The notes: a model not told the origin generated them from the letters alone. A stretch of 64,000 nt of DNA from Thermus caldifontis (GCF_003336745.1 NZ_QGMX01000002.1:1-64000); one strand, 5' to 3'. Shown: positions 33,923-42,349, counted from the stretch's first letter. Made by a program: numbers and translations.

Positions 33923-35599
33923 ATGGGTCCGGAAGCCCGCCTGGAGAGCAAGCTCCGTCCGGAGGAGCGGGAAGGCCCGGTCTACAAGGCTAACAAGGAC
34001 GCCTGGGTAGCCCTGGTGCGGGATTTCAAGGAAAGCCTGGAAAGGGTGCGCCAAGGGGGTGGGCCCAAGGCGGTGGAGCGCCAGCACAAGAAGGGCCGCC
34101 TCACCGCCCGGGAGCGCATCGCCAGGCTTCTGGACCCGGGAACGGAGTTCTACGAGCTCATGGCCTTTGCCGGGTGGGGGATGTACCAGGAGTGGGGCGG
34201 AGCCCCGGCGGGGGGCGTGGTCACCGGCCTCGGGCAGATCCAGGGCCAAACCTGGATGATCGTTGCCAACGACGCCACGGTGAAGGCAGGAGCCTTCTTC
34301 CCCATCACCGCCAAGAAGGTGATCCGGGCCCAGACCATGGCCCTGGAAAACCGCATCCCCACCCTGTACCTGGTGGACTCCGCTGGGGTTTTCCTCCCCC
34401 TTCAGGACGAGGTCTTCCCGGACCAGGACGACTTTGGCCGCATCTTCTACCTCAACGCCCGCATGTCCGCCCTGGGCATCCCCCAGATCTCTGCCATCAT
34501 GGGCAACTGCGTGGCCGGGGGGGCCTACCTTCCCGTCATGACCGATGTCCTCATCATGACCGAGGGAAGCGGGCTCTACCTGGCGGGGCCTGCCCTGGTC
34601 AAGGCGGCCATCGGCCAGGAGGTGAGTAGCGAGGAGCTGGGCGGGGCCCGCATGCACTTTGAGGTCTCAGGGACCGTGGACTTTTACGAACCCCACGACG
34701 AAGCTGCCCTGGAAAGGATCCGCCAGCTCATCGCCCTCTACCCGCCCCCCAGGCTCGCCCCTTGGGCGGAAGGGCGCAAGGAGCCACGGGAACCCCTTTA
34801 CCCCGCGGAGGACCTCTACGGCCTCACCGCCCCCGATGGTTCCCGCCCCTATGACCTCCGGGAGGTGATCGCCCGCCTGGTGGACGGCTCCGAGTTTCTG
34901 GAGTACAAGGGGGGGTACGGGGAAACCCTGGTCACCGGCTTTGCCCGCATCGGGGGGTTTCCCGTGGGCATCGTGGGCAACCAGCGCCTCATCCTGAAGA
35001 AGAAGGGGCGGATTGAGGTGGGGGGGGTGATCTATGCGGAGGCCGCGGACAAGGCGGCCCGGTTCATCCTCGAGGTCAACCAGATGAACATCCCCCTCCT
35101 CTTCCTCCAGGACGTGACCGGCTTCATGGTGGGCAAGGAGTCGGAGCAGGCGGGAATCATCCGCCGGGGGGCCAAGCTGGTCAATGCCGTGAGCAACTCC
35201 GTGGTACCCAAGATCACCCTAATCCTGGGGGGCTCCTTCGGGGCCGGCAACTACGCCCTGGCGGGCAAGGCCTACGCCCCCAGGTTCATCTTCGCCTGGC
35301 CCAGCGCCAAGTATGCGGTGATGGGCGGGGCCCAGGCGGCCAAGACCCTTTTGGAGCTGGAGGTGGAGAAGCTCAAGCGTCAAGGCCAGGAACCCTCCGA
35401 CGAGGAGCTTAAGGAGCTTTACGAGCGCATCAAGGGCCGCTACGAGGAGACCCTAGACCCCCGCTACGCCGCCGCCCGGCTTTGGGTGGACGGGATCCTC
35501 CTCCCCCACGAAACCCGGAAGTGGCTCATCCGGGCCCTCGAGGCCTGTGCCCTCAACCCCGAGCGGGAACCTTTGCGCATCGGGGTCTTCCAGGTGTAG
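33923..35599 (+). CDS. Methylcrotonyl-CoA carboxylase beta subunit (carboxyltransferase)
   Basis: A 558-residue carboxyltransferase of the AccD5/PccB/MccB group, with N- and C-terminal crotonase-like halves. The segment LPLQDEVFPDQDDFGRIFY and the GNCVAGGAYLPVMTD oxyanion region resemble methylcrotonyl-CoA carboxylase (leucine breakdown) more than propionyl-CoA carboxylase. The HMG-CoA lyase gene 4 bp downstream supports that. The biotin carboxylase/carrier subunit is not in the window. Confidence 0.83.
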   Translation: MGPEARLESKLRPEEREGPVYKANKDAWVALVRDFKESLERVRQGGGPKAVERQHKKGRLTARERIARLLDPGTEFYELMAFAGWGMYQEWGGAPAGGVVTGLGQIQGQTWMIVANDATVKAGAFFPITAKKVIRAQTMALENRIPTLYLVDSAGVFLPLQDEVFPDQDDFGRIFYLNARMSALGIPQISAIMGNCVAGGAYLPVMTDVLIMTEGSGLYLAGPALVKAAIGQEVSSEELGGARMHFEVSGTVDFYEPHDEAALERIRQLIALYPPPRLAPWAEGRKEPREPLYPAEDLYGLTAPDGSRPYDLREVIARLVDGSEFLEYKGGYGETLVTGFARIGGFPVGIVGNQRLILKKKGRIEVGGVIYAEAADKAARFILEVNQMNIPLLFLQDVTGFMVGKESEQAGIIRRGAKLVNAVSNSVVPKITLILGGSFGAGNYALAGKAYAPRFIFAWPSAKYAVMGGAQAAKTLLELEVEKLKRQGQEPSDEELKELYERIKGRYEETLDPRYAAARLWVDGILLPHETRKWLIRALEACALNPEREPLRIGVFQV

Positions 35600-35603
35600 C
35601 GCT

Positions 35604-36467
35604 ATGGCCAAGGTTCCCATCCGTTACGTGGAATGCCCCCGGGATGCCTGGCAAGGCTTCCAGCGCTTCATCCCCACCGGGGAGAAGGTGGCCTTCTTAG
35701 AAAAGCTCCTGGAAGCGGGCTTCCGCCACCTGGACCTCACCAGCTTCGTCTCCCCCAAGTGGGTGCCCCAGATGGCGGATGCCGAGGAGGTCTTGGCCGC
35801 CTTGCCCCCACCCCAGGGCCGCACCTACCTGGCCATCGTGGCCAACGAGAAGGGGCTGGAACGGGCCCTTAAGGCCCCCAACCTCACGGCCATCGGCTAT
35901 CCCTTCTCCCTTTCGGAAACCTTCCAGCGGAAGAACACGGGCCGCACCCGGCAGGAATCCTGGCCCCTGGTGAAGGCCATGGTGGAGGCCACCCGAGGAA
36001 GGCTTGGCCTGGTGGTCTACCTTTCCATGGCCTTCGGGAACCCTTACGGGGACCCCTGGAGCTTGGAGGCGGTCCTGGAGGACATGGCGCAGCTTTGGGA
36101 GCTTGGGGTCAAGGAGATCGCCCTGGCGGACACCTACGGGGTGGCGGAGGCGGGCCGCATCCAGGAGGTGCTGGAGGCAGCCGTGGCCCGCTTCGGCCCG
36201 GAAGGCCTGGGGGCCCACCTACACGCCCGTCCCGAAGGGGTTTTGGCCAAGGTGGAGGCGGTGCTAGGGGCCGGGGTCCGCTGGCTGGAGGGCGCCTTGG
36301 CCGGGGTGGGGGGCTGCCCCTTCGCCGGGGATGAACTGGTGGGCAATCTGCCCACAGAGAAGGTGCTTCCCTACCTGGAGGAAAGGGGCTACACCACGGG
36401 AATAGACCTTCAGGCCCTACCCAAGCTGGCAGGGGAAGCAGCCCGGCTTAAGCTTCTCTACGGCTAA
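35604..36467 (+). CDS. Hydroxymethylglutaryl-CoA lyase
   Basis: A 287-residue TIM-barrel lyase splitting HMG-CoA into acetyl-CoA and acetoacetate, the final step of leucine catabolism. The metal ligands are D14 in ECPRDAWQ, H205 and H207 in AHLHARP, and N248; the catalytic cysteine is C238 in GVGGCPF. The first motif departs from the usual EVGPRDGLQ. The ATG at 35604 gives the family start; a longer upstream frame overlaps the carboxylase and is not needed. It ends in a 4-bp convergent overlap with the next gene. Confidence 0.88.
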   Translation: MAKVPIRYVECPRDAWQGFQRFIPTGEKVAFLEKLLEAGFRHLDLTSFVSPKWVPQMADAEEVLAALPPPQGRTYLAIVANEKGLERALKAPNLTAIGYPFSLSETFQRKNTGRTRQESWPLVKAMVEATRGRLGLVVYLSMAFGNPYGDPWSLEAVLEDMAQLWELGVKEIALADTYGVAEAGRIQEVLEAAVARFGPEGLGAHLHARPEGVLAKVEAVLGAGVRWLEGALAGVGGCPFAGDELVGNLPTEKVLPYLEERGYTTGIDLQALPKLAGEAARLKLLYG

Positions 36468-36859
36468 GCCGCCCTTTTCAGGTAGATCCCCGGGTCCGTG
36501 GGGTTGGCGATGGCGTTGACCCGCCGGATGAGCTCTTCGGGCGGAAGCCCCAAAAGGGCGGTGAGCTCCGCCGGGGAGACCACGGCCTCGTAGAACTTCC
36601 TGGCCCCTAGGCGCAGCAAAAGGTCCACCAACTCCGAAAGGGCCTCCTCCCCGCCAGGGAAGGCCGGGCCGAAGGCATCGGGGGTGAGGAGGTCCTTCTT
36701 GCCCCCGTGGATGAGGAGGGCGTAGCGGGCCTGGTGCCGGCGGTCCTGCCAGTCGGTGATGAGGTAGACCTTGGCCTCAGAGATCCGCACGCCTTTCAGG
36801 GCCTCCTTGAGGGCCTCGAGGGTAATCCTGGGGGAAGCGCGCAGGCCGATGCGTTCCAT
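36464..36859 (-). CDS. Conserved hypothetical protein
   Basis: A 131-residue protein without cysteines, signal peptide or membrane segments, of mixed alpha/beta composition. The segment RISEAKVYLITDWQDRRHQ and the C-terminal LLGLPPEELIRRVNAIANP look structured, but no family was recognised. Coding is supported by G+C-rich third positions and by a TAAGAT hexamer six bases before the ATG. It converges on the HMG-CoA lyase gene with a 4-bp overlap. Confidence 0.7.
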   Translation of the reverse strand: MERIGLRASPRITLEALKEALKGVRISEAKVYLITDWQDRRHQARYALLIHGGKKDLLTPDAFGPAFPGGEEALSELVDLLLRLGARKFYEAVVSPAELTALLGLPPEELIRRVNAIANPTDPGIYLKRAA

Positions 36860-36897
36860 GGGAACATCTTACGGCCAACCCAGGAGGACACGGGTCC

Positions 36898-37392
36898 CTA
36901 CATGAGCTTGCGGGCGTAGATGACCTGGCCGGCATGGTGCTGGGCATGCTCCACCAGGTGATGGAGGATATGGGCCCTGGGGGCCATCAGGCCCTGGGCG
37001 CCCACGGGAACCTCCTGGGAAAGCTCCTCTTCCCGCAGGCTCCGGAAGGCGGAATCCAGCCTTGCCCAAGCCTCCCGAAAGCGGGCCTCCACCACCCCCT
37101 TGGGCTCAGGCTCCCCCCTTAGCTCCCATTCCCTCCCCTTTTGGGCCCAGTGGGGAAGCTCCTGAGGAAAGGCGTAGGCCAGAAGCCGCAAGGAGCTTCC
37201 CGCAATGTGCCGCACCAAGCCCCCAATGGGGTTCAGCCCCTCCTTGGGCCGCCACCAAAAGCCTTCCTCGGGAAGGTCAAAGGCCCAGCGCTCCAGGTGG
37301 CACTCCACCTCCTTAAGCCCCTTGATCCAGGCGGAAACCGCCGGGGAAACCCCGGGCACCAAAGGCTCCAGGAAAGGCGCAAGGTTGGCCAT
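36898..37392 (-). CDS. DinB-family metal-binding protein
   Basis: A 164-residue four-helix-bundle protein of the DinB/YfiT group. The metal-site histidines are H in GGLVRHIAGS and the pair in ILHHLVEHAQHHAGQ. Members act as thiol-dependent transferases or have unknown roles in stress. The ATG at 37392 is chosen over a GTG 15 bp upstream because it sits six bases from a TACGCT hexamer; no ribosome site is evident. Confidence 0.8.
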   Translation of the reverse strand: MANLAPFLEPLVPGVSPAVSAWIKGLKEVECHLERWAFDLPEEGFWWRPKEGLNPIGGLVRHIAGSSLRLLAYAFPQELPHWAQKGREWELRGEPEPKGVVEARFREAWARLDSAFRSLREEELSQEVPVGAQGLMAPRAHILHHLVEHAQHHAGQVIYARKLM

Positions 37393-37398
37393 GGGAAT

Positions 37399-37408
37399 AG
37401 CGTACACT
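37399..37408. promoter_or_regulatory. Overlapping divergent -10 elements
   Basis: AGCGTACACT contains TACGCT on the minus strand (six bases before the DinB ATG) and TACACT on the plus strand (seven bases before the GTG at 37416). The two hexamers share the central TA, so the promoters cannot be occupied at the same time. Confidence 0.5.
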
Positions 37409-37415
37409 AACCCCC

Positions 37416-37628
37416 GTGGAGGCGTTCGGTCTGCTTCTCCTTTTGGGCCTGGCCCTTCTGCTGGCCCAGCGGATGCGGCAAGCCTCTTCCCGGGCCCGTT
37501 GCCCCCGCTGCCACCTGCCCAAGGCCCTGGCGGAGGAGGTGGCCCAGCACCGGCGGTTTTGCCCCCAGGTGGCCGTGCGGGCCTGCCCTTTTGACCCCAG
37601 GAGGGGCGTCTGGCGGCAACGGCGATGA
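37416..37628 (+). CDS. Small membrane protein with a four-cysteine cluster
   Basis: A 70-residue protein starting at GTG. Residues 4-18 form a leucine-rich membrane helix, followed by a basic region with C29-P-R-C32, C49-P and C57-P, which could bind zinc or an iron-sulfur cluster. It overlaps the next gene as ATGA, indicating coupled translation, and has its own TACACT promoter. No family recognised; being coupled to a YkgJ-type cysteine-cluster protein suggests a joint metal-related role (inference). Confidence 0.65.
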   Translation: MEAFGLLLLLGLALLLAQRMRQASSRARCPRCHLPKALAEEVAQHRRFCPQVAVRACPFDPRRGVWRQRR

Positions 37629-38233
37629 ACCCGGTGGAAGCCCATTGGCGGGCCCTCGAGGCGGACCTGGCCGACTATCTGGCCAAAAAGGGGATCGCAC
37701 CCTCTTGCCGGGCCGGGTGCTTCGCCTGCTGCTTCGGCCTTGTAACCCTTTCCCGCCTGGAAGGGGAGGCCCTTCTCCCCCACCTCAGCCAGGCCCAAAG
37801 GTCCCGGCTCCTGGAGGAAGGCCCCAAGCGGCTTGCCCTCCTGAGGGAAGGCAAGGACGACCCCCGCTTCCCAAGCCGCCATTTCCTCTCCCGCACCCCC
37901 TGCCCCTTGCTGGAAGAGGGCCTCTGCGGGGTCTATCCCTGGCGTCCGCTGGCCTGCCGGGGGCTTCTCACCCAGGGTGACCCCAGGCTCTGCGAGCCCG
38001 AGGCGGGCCTAAAGCAGGGCCAGTTCCTCCCCGCTCCCTGGCGCATGGCCCGCCTACGCATGGAGGCGGTTTGGGAGGAGGAAAGGAGGCGGTACGGTTT
38101 CCTGGTCCTGGGGGAGCTGGCCACCCTCTTGTACCTGCTCCTTTCCGGGTTCCCCGGGGAAAGGGAGGAAGCGGAAGTCCTCTTGCAGGAACTGGGGATC
38201 CTGGGGGGACGGTGGGGGTTCCAGATGGTGTAA
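37625..38233 (+). CDS. YkgJ-family cysteine-cluster protein
   Basis: A 202-residue protein with the YkgJ pattern: C28, C32, C35, C36 near the N-terminus (CRAGCFACC) and C93, C101, C111, C123 further on (TPCPLL, LCGVYPWRPLACR). This eight-cysteine arrangement is assumed to bind zinc or an Fe-S cluster. C-terminal helices contain a hydrophobic stretch LATLLYLLLSGF. The biochemical role is unknown. Confidence 0.82.
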   Translation: MNPVEAHWRALEADLADYLAKKGIAPSCRAGCFACCFGLVTLSRLEGEALLPHLSQAQRSRLLEEGPKRLALLREGKDDPRFPSRHFLSRTPCPLLEEGLCGVYPWRPLACRGLLTQGDPRLCEPEAGLKQGQFLPAPWRMARLRMEAVWEEERRRYGFLVLGELATLLYLLLSGFPGEREEAEVLLQELGILGGRWGFQMV

Positions 38234-38302
38234 TACCCTTTCCTCTTGTTCCCCTCTCTAAGCTCCAACGAGATGACGCCTACCGGAGGCCCTTTCCGGG
38301 GC

Positions 38303-38330
38303 CCCCACCCTGGCGCAAGCCAGGGTGGGG
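38303..38330 (+). repeat. Palindromic element with GCAA tetraloop, copy 1
   Basis: A perfect 12-bp inverted repeat CCCCACCCTGGC / GCCAGGGTGGGG around GCAA, a GNRA tetraloop on the plus strand. It is positioned 70 bp after the ykgJ stop and may act as a transcript-end hairpin. Nearly the same element occurs inverted at 42937-42963. Confidence 0.7.
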
Positions 38331-38356
38331 TATAAGAGCGGCCCGCAGGCCGCCTT

Positions 38357-38448
38357 TGGCGGAGGGGGCGGGATTCGAACCCGCGAGGCCCCTTGCGGGG
38401 CCTACCGGTTTTCGAGACCGGCCCGTTCAACCGCTCCGGCACCCCTCC
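38357..38448 (-). tRNA. tRNA-Ser (anticodon CGA)
   Basis: Class II tRNA of 92 nt including an encoded CCA. Acceptor arms GGAGGGG and CCCCTCC pair, the discriminator is G, the anticodon loop reads CTCGAAA, the long variable arm is GCCCCGCAAGGGGC, and the T arm contains GGTTCGAATCC. Its 5' 22 nt are also the last codons of tilS-tadA. Confidence 0.96.
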
Positions 38449-39971
38449 CTGAGCCGGGCAAAGAAACCCTTTAGGAGCTTAGCACACTCCCCTTCCAAAA
38501 CGCCACCCCTTAAGCCCTCCCCCTGGCCATAGCGGGTTAGGGCCCCTTCCTTTAGGTTTTCCACCCCATAGACCACCTCCACCCCCGCTTCCCGTAGGGC
38601 ATGGTGGCACATGCGGCAGGGCTCCAGGGTCACATAGAGCCTTCCCCCACGCGCCTCCTGGCCCACCTCCCGGAGAAGGAGCATCTCCGCATGGGCCGTG
38701 GGATCCCCCGTGGCCTCCACCCGGTTATGGGCCTTACGGACCCTTTCCCCCACCACCAGAACCGCACCCACGGGCACCTCGCCTTCCCTAAAGGCCTGCC
38801 TGGCCTCCTCGAGGGCCAGGGCCATGTACCCTTCCTCCTGGGAAGGGGGGAAAAGGCCCAGGACCTCCACCACCTCCTTCCCTTCCGCCCGCACGGGCCA
38901 AAGGGCCTTAAGCTCCTTGGGCACCCCCTTTTCCGCCAGGAAGTCCATTAGGCGCTTCCGCCCATAGGGCATGGCCAGGTAGTCCCCGGGCTCGGGCCGG
39001 CGGAACCCTGGGGGTAGGGGGAGGCGGGGCCTCGGAGGGATGAGGAAAAGGGTGCCCCCCTTGCGCCTGGCGGTATAGCCGCCAGGCAGGGTGGCCACCC
39101 CACCCTCCAAAGCCCCCTGCAAAAGGGCGATGAGCCGGGCCTCGGGGCGGAGGTCCAAGGCCTCCAAAATGAAGCGCAAAGCCCTTTGCCTTAGGACCGC
39201 GGGAGCCTCTAAAAGGGGTGCCACCCGGTAGGCGGGAACGAAAAAACGGGTATCGGGCAGAAGGCGAGCCTGGGCCTCCCTTTCCAGGTGCTTGTCCTCC
39301 TCCTCCCGCACGGAGGCGAAGCGGGAAAGGGCCTCCCGGACCTTGGGAAACCGCCCCAGAAGGAGGGGAAAAACCCGGAGCCTAAGATAGTTCCGGTCCA
39401 AGGAAAGGTCCTGGTTGCTGGGGTCCTCCCGCCAGGCCTCCCCCAGTTCCCGCAAGAAACCCCTGAGCTCCTCCCGGCGGAAGGCCAGGAGGGGCCGCAC
39501 CACCAGCCCTTCCTTTTCCCGGATGCCAAGGCCCCGGGCCGTGCCCTGGAGGAGTTTTAGGAGCACGGTTTCCGCCTGGTCGTCCAGGGTGTGGGCGGTG
39601 AGGATGGCCTTGGCCCTCACCTCCTTGGCCACCCGATGAAGGAAGGCGTAGCGGATCTCCCGGGCCACCGCCTCCAGGTTCTCCCCCCTTTCTTGGGCCA
39701 CCTTAGCCACCTCCACCCGCTCGGCGCGGAAGGAAAAGCCAAGCCTTACCGCAAGGGCCTTCACGAAAAGGAGGTCCTCCCCGCTTTCCGGGCGGAGGGC
39801 GTGGTCCAGGTGGGCCACCACCGCCTCCCGCCCCGCCCGCCGCACCAGGTGGGCCAAGGCCACGGAATCCCCGCCCCCGGAAACCGCCAGCACCAAAGGG
39901 TCCTTTGGCGCAAGCCGGGCCAGGTGGTTCCGGAAGACCTCCTCTAACCCTTGGGCCACCCCCTCAGGCAA
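38427..39971 (-). CDS. tilS-tadA: tRNA(Ile)-lysidine synthase fused to tRNA adenosine deaminase
   Basis: A 514-residue bifunctional tRNA-modifying protein. TilS occupies about residues 1-385, with the PP-loop SGGGDS at 31-36, and makes lysidine at C34 of tRNA-Ile. TadA follows, with the zinc/catalytic motif H427-A-E429 and C452/C455 in PCRMC, converting A34 to inosine in tRNA-Arg. The start is TTG with GGAGGT upstream, overlapping the preceding gene by 8 bp. The stop codon lies 22 nt inside the tRNA-Ser gene, so the last seven codons are tRNA sequence. Confidence 0.93.
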   Translation of the reverse strand: MPEGVAQGLEEVFRNHLARLAPKDPLVLAVSGGGDSVALAHLVRRAGREAVVAHLDHALRPESGEDLLFVKALAVRLGFSFRAERVEVAKVAQERGENLEAVAREIRYAFLHRVAKEVRAKAILTAHTLDDQAETVLLKLLQGTARGLGIREKEGLVVRPLLAFRREELRGFLRELGEAWREDPSNQDLSLDRNYLRLRVFPLLLGRFPKVREALSRFASVREEEDKHLEREAQARLLPDTRFFVPAYRVAPLLEAPAVLRQRALRFILEALDLRPEARLIALLQGALEGGVATLPGGYTARRKGGTLFLIPPRPRLPLPPGFRRPEPGDYLAMPYGRKRLMDFLAEKGVPKELKALWPVRAEGKEVVEVLGLFPPSQEEGYMALALEEARQAFREGEVPVGAVLVVGERVRKAHNRVEATGDPTAHAEMLLLREVGQEARGGRLYVTLEPCRMCHHALREAGVEVVYGVENLKEGALTRYGQGEGLRGGVLEGECAKLLKGFFARLREGCRSG

Positions 39972-40356
39972 GCCTGGCCACCTCCGCCTTCAAGGTGGAA
40001 AGGCAGCAACGCCCCCTGGGGTTGCGCTGGTCGCAGGCGCAGCGCTTGGCCTTAACCCCTTCCACCACCCTCGCCACCGGATCCAACCCCTGGCGCAAGG
40101 CCTCGGCCACCCCTTCCTGGGTCCAGCCAAAGCAGTAGCAGATGAGGGAAGCCCCCTTGTCGTAGATGGGGAAACGCACCTCCGCCAAGGTGTAAACCCC
40201 CTCTTCCCCGTAGTAGACCACCGGGCAGGCGGGGTCTTGGCAGAGATAGTGGGGGCTATTGGGGTCCAGGCGGGAAAGAGCCTCACCGGTGAGGAAGTTT
40301 TTCACCGTTTTAAGGGGCACCTCGAGGCCCACCCTTCCGTTTTGCGGGCATACCAT
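39964..40356 (-). CDS. Cysteine-rich CopZ-like (2Fe-2S/zinc) metallochaperone domain protein
   Basis: A 130-residue protein with nine cysteines: C3, C39, C44, C73, C75, C106, C108, C117 and C118. The pairs CYC and CAC with the terminal CC resemble the N-terminal Fe-S/zinc domain of CopZ-type metallochaperones and BFD-like ferredoxins. Exact role unknown. The ATG is directly preceded by GGAGGT and, before that, by TAAAGT (40368-40363), giving the six-base leaderless layout. Divergent from the CDGSH gene. Confidence 0.72.
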   Translation of the reverse strand: MVCPQNGRVGLEVPLKTVKNFLTGEALSRLDPNSPHYLCQDPACPVVYYGEEGVYTLAEVRFPIYDKGASLICYCFGWTQEGVAEALRQGLDPVARVVEGVKAKRCACDQRNPRGRCCLSTLKAEVARLA

Positions 40357-40362
40357 ACCTCC

Positions 40363-40381
40363 ACTTTACCCCCGGTATCCT
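40363..40381. promoter_or_regulatory. Divergent leaderless promoters (metallochaperone / CDGSH)
   Basis: TAAAGT on the minus strand (40368-40363) is six bases from the ATG at 40356, and TATCCT on the plus strand (40376-40381) is six bases from the ATG at 40388. The same minus-strand 12-mer TAAAGTGGAGGT occurs before queG. Confidence 0.55.
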
Positions 40382-40387
40382 GAGGGC

Positions 40388-40597
40388 ATGAAGCTCCGCT
40401 TCCGGGAAAACGGGCCTTACGTGTTGGACCTACCCGAGGGAACCCCCTTCCGGCTCAACGGGGAAGAAAGGCGCCTGGAGAGGGCCAAACTGGCCCTTTG
40501 CCGTTGCGGCCAGTCCGGAAACAAGCCCTTCTGCGACGGAACCCACAAGGACGTGGGGTTCCAAGGGGAGGCAGGGGAGATCCTGGTGGAGCCTTAA
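40388..40597 (+). CDS. CDGSH iron-sulfur domain protein
   Basis: A 69-residue protein with one CDGSH-type 2Fe-2S site: C38-x-C40, C49 and H53 in the motif CRCGQSGNKPFCDGTH. Small single-motif bacterial members are thought to act in electron transfer or cluster storage. It uses a promoter with TATCCT six bases from the ATG. A longer upstream frame exists, but it runs through the divergent gene and is not supported. Confidence 0.88.
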   Translation: MKLRFRENGPYVLDLPEGTPFRLNGEERRLERAKLALCRCGQSGNKPFCDGTHKDVGFQGEAGEILVEP

Positions 40598-40679
40598 AGG
40601 CTGGCCCTAAGCGCGGCAGGGTCTAGCCAGGCGCCCGAGAGGGTTTTGGAAGCCCTTCCGCACCCGCGGCGCCAGGGGG

Positions 40680-40685
40680 TAAACT
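40680..40685 (+). promoter_or_regulatory. Leaderless promoter of the GH13 gene
   Basis: TAAACT six bases before the ATG at 40692; identical hexamer and spacing to the guaA promoter. The rest of the 94-bp gap from 40598 shows nothing recognisable. Confidence 0.55.
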
Positions 40686-40691
40686 CGGGGC

Positions 40692-42278
40692 ATGTGGTGG
40701 AAGGAAACCGTTATCTACCAGATCTACCCCAGAAGCTTCCAGGACTCCAACCATGACGGCATCGGGGACCTCGAGGGCATCCGAAGAAGGCTCCCTTACC
40801 TAAAAAACCTGGGGGTGGGGGCCATCTGGCTCTCCCCCTTCTACAAGAGCCCCATGAAGGACTTCGGCTACGACGTGGCCGACTACTGCGACGTGGACCC
40901 CATCTTCGGCACCCTCCAGGACTTTGACCGCCTCCTAGAGGAAGCCCACGCCCTGGGGCTTAGGGTCCTCATCGACCTGGTTCCCAACCACACCTCGGAC
41001 CAGCACCCTTGGTTTTTGGAATCCCGTAGCTCCAAGGACAACCCCAAGCGGGACTGGTACGTCTGGAAAGATCCGGGGCCGGATGGAGGCCCGCCCAACA
41101 ACTGGCAGAGTTTCTTCGGTGGACCCGCCTGGACCCTGGACGAAAGGACAGGCCAGTATTACCTGCACCAGTTTCTTCCCGAACAACCCGACCTCAACTG
41201 GCGTAACCCTGCGGTGCGGGAAGCCATCTACGAGGCCATGCGCTTCTGGTTAAGGAGGGGGGTGGATGGCTTTCGGGTGGACGTGCTTTGGCTTTTGGCG
41301 GAAGACCCCCTTTTCCGGGACGAACCCGGCAACCCGGATTGGCGTCCAGGCATGTGGGACCGGGGCCGGCACCTCCACCTTTTCACCGAGGACCAGCCGG
41401 AAACCTACGCCTACGTGCGGGAGATGCGCTATGTGCTGGACGAGTTCAGCCAGCCCGGAAGGGAGCGGGTCATGGTGGGGGAAATCTACCTTCCTTATCC
41501 CCAGCTGGTGCGCTACTACCAAGCGGGGTGCCACCTTCCCTTCAACTTTCACCTCATCTTCCGGGGCCTCCCCGACTGGCGGCCTGAGAACATTGCCCGC
41601 CTCGTGGAGGAGTACGAAAGCCTCCTCACCCCCTGGGACTGGCCCAACTGGGTCCTGGGCAACCACGACCAGCCCCGCCTGGCCTCGAGGCTCGGGGAGG
41701 CCCAGGCCCGGGTAGCCGCCATGCTCCTATTCACCCTGCGGGGCACCCCCACCTGGTACTACGGGGACGAGCTTTCCCTGCCTAACGGGGAAATCCCCCC
41801 AGAAAGGGTCCAAGACCCGGCCGCCTTAAGGCAGAAAGGGCGCTTGGGCGAACACGGCCTACCCCCAGGCCGCGACCCTGAGCGCACCCCCATGCCCTGG
41901 GACACCTCTCCCTATGCCGGCTTCTCCACGGTGGAGCCTTGGCTTCCCCTGAACCCCGACTGGCCGGTTAGGAACGTGGCGGTCCAGGAAAAAGACCCCC
42001 GGTCCATGCTCCAGCTGGTGAAGCGCCTCATCGCCTTGCGCCAGGACCCAGGCTTTGTTCTTGGCTCCTACCGCACCCTCCGGGCAGGGGGCGGGATCTA
42101 CGCCTACCTGCGGGGCGAAGGCTTCCTGGTGGCCCTGAACTTCACGGACCGGGAAAGGGCCATGGAGTTACCGCAAAAGGGCCGGGTGGTCCTCTCCACC
42201 CACCTGGACCGGGAGGAGGCCGTGGAGGGCATCTTGCGCCTACGCCCCGACGAGGGGGTGGTGGTGCGACTGGGCTGA
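40692..42278 (+). CDS. Alpha-glucosidase, glycoside hydrolase family 13
   Basis: A 528-residue oligo-1,6-/alpha-glucosidase-type GH13 enzyme. Conserved regions: LVPNHTSDQHPWF, nucleophile D197 in GFRVDVLW, acid/base E264 in VGEIYLP and D326 in LGNHDQPR. Domain order is the (beta/alpha)8 barrel with domain B inserted and a C-terminal beta domain. Cytoplasmic. Resembles the Thermus intracellular alpha-glucosidases that act on maltose- and trehalose-type disaccharides. It stands alone, not in the sugar operon at the start of the window. Confidence 0.92.
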   Translation: MWWKETVIYQIYPRSFQDSNHDGIGDLEGIRRRLPYLKNLGVGAIWLSPFYKSPMKDFGYDVADYCDVDPIFGTLQDFDRLLEEAHALGLRVLIDLVPNHTSDQHPWFLESRSSKDNPKRDWYVWKDPGPDGGPPNNWQSFFGGPAWTLDERTGQYYLHQFLPEQPDLNWRNPAVREAIYEAMRFWLRRGVDGFRVDVLWLLAEDPLFRDEPGNPDWRPGMWDRGRHLHLFTEDQPETYAYVREMRYVLDEFSQPGRERVMVGEIYLPYPQLVRYYQAGCHLPFNFHLIFRGLPDWRPENIARLVEEYESLLTPWDWPNWVLGNHDQPRLASRLGEAQARVAAMLLFTLRGTPTWYYGDELSLPNGEIPPERVQDPAALRQKGRLGEHGLPPGRDPERTPMPWDTSPYAGFSTVEPWLPLNPDWPVRNVAVQEKDPRSMLQLVKRLIALRQDPGFVLGSYRTLRAGGGIYAYLRGEGFLVALNFTDRERAMELPQKGRVVLSTHLDREEAVEGILRLRPDEGVVVRLG

Positions 42279-42349
42279 CGCCCCACCTTGCCCCCTATGG
42301 GGTGCCTGGACTAGACTAAAGGGGTCCTTCAAGGGCGAGGAGGTAGGGT

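Noticed and set aside
33701..34657. A 318-codon antisense frame across the carboxylase gene and rnhA
   Set aside because: Opposite to two well-supported genes and of low-complexity composition.
40598..40679. Small RNA or gene in the gap before the GH13 gene
   Set aside because: No supported frame, terminator or clear structure other than short G+C-rich palindromes.
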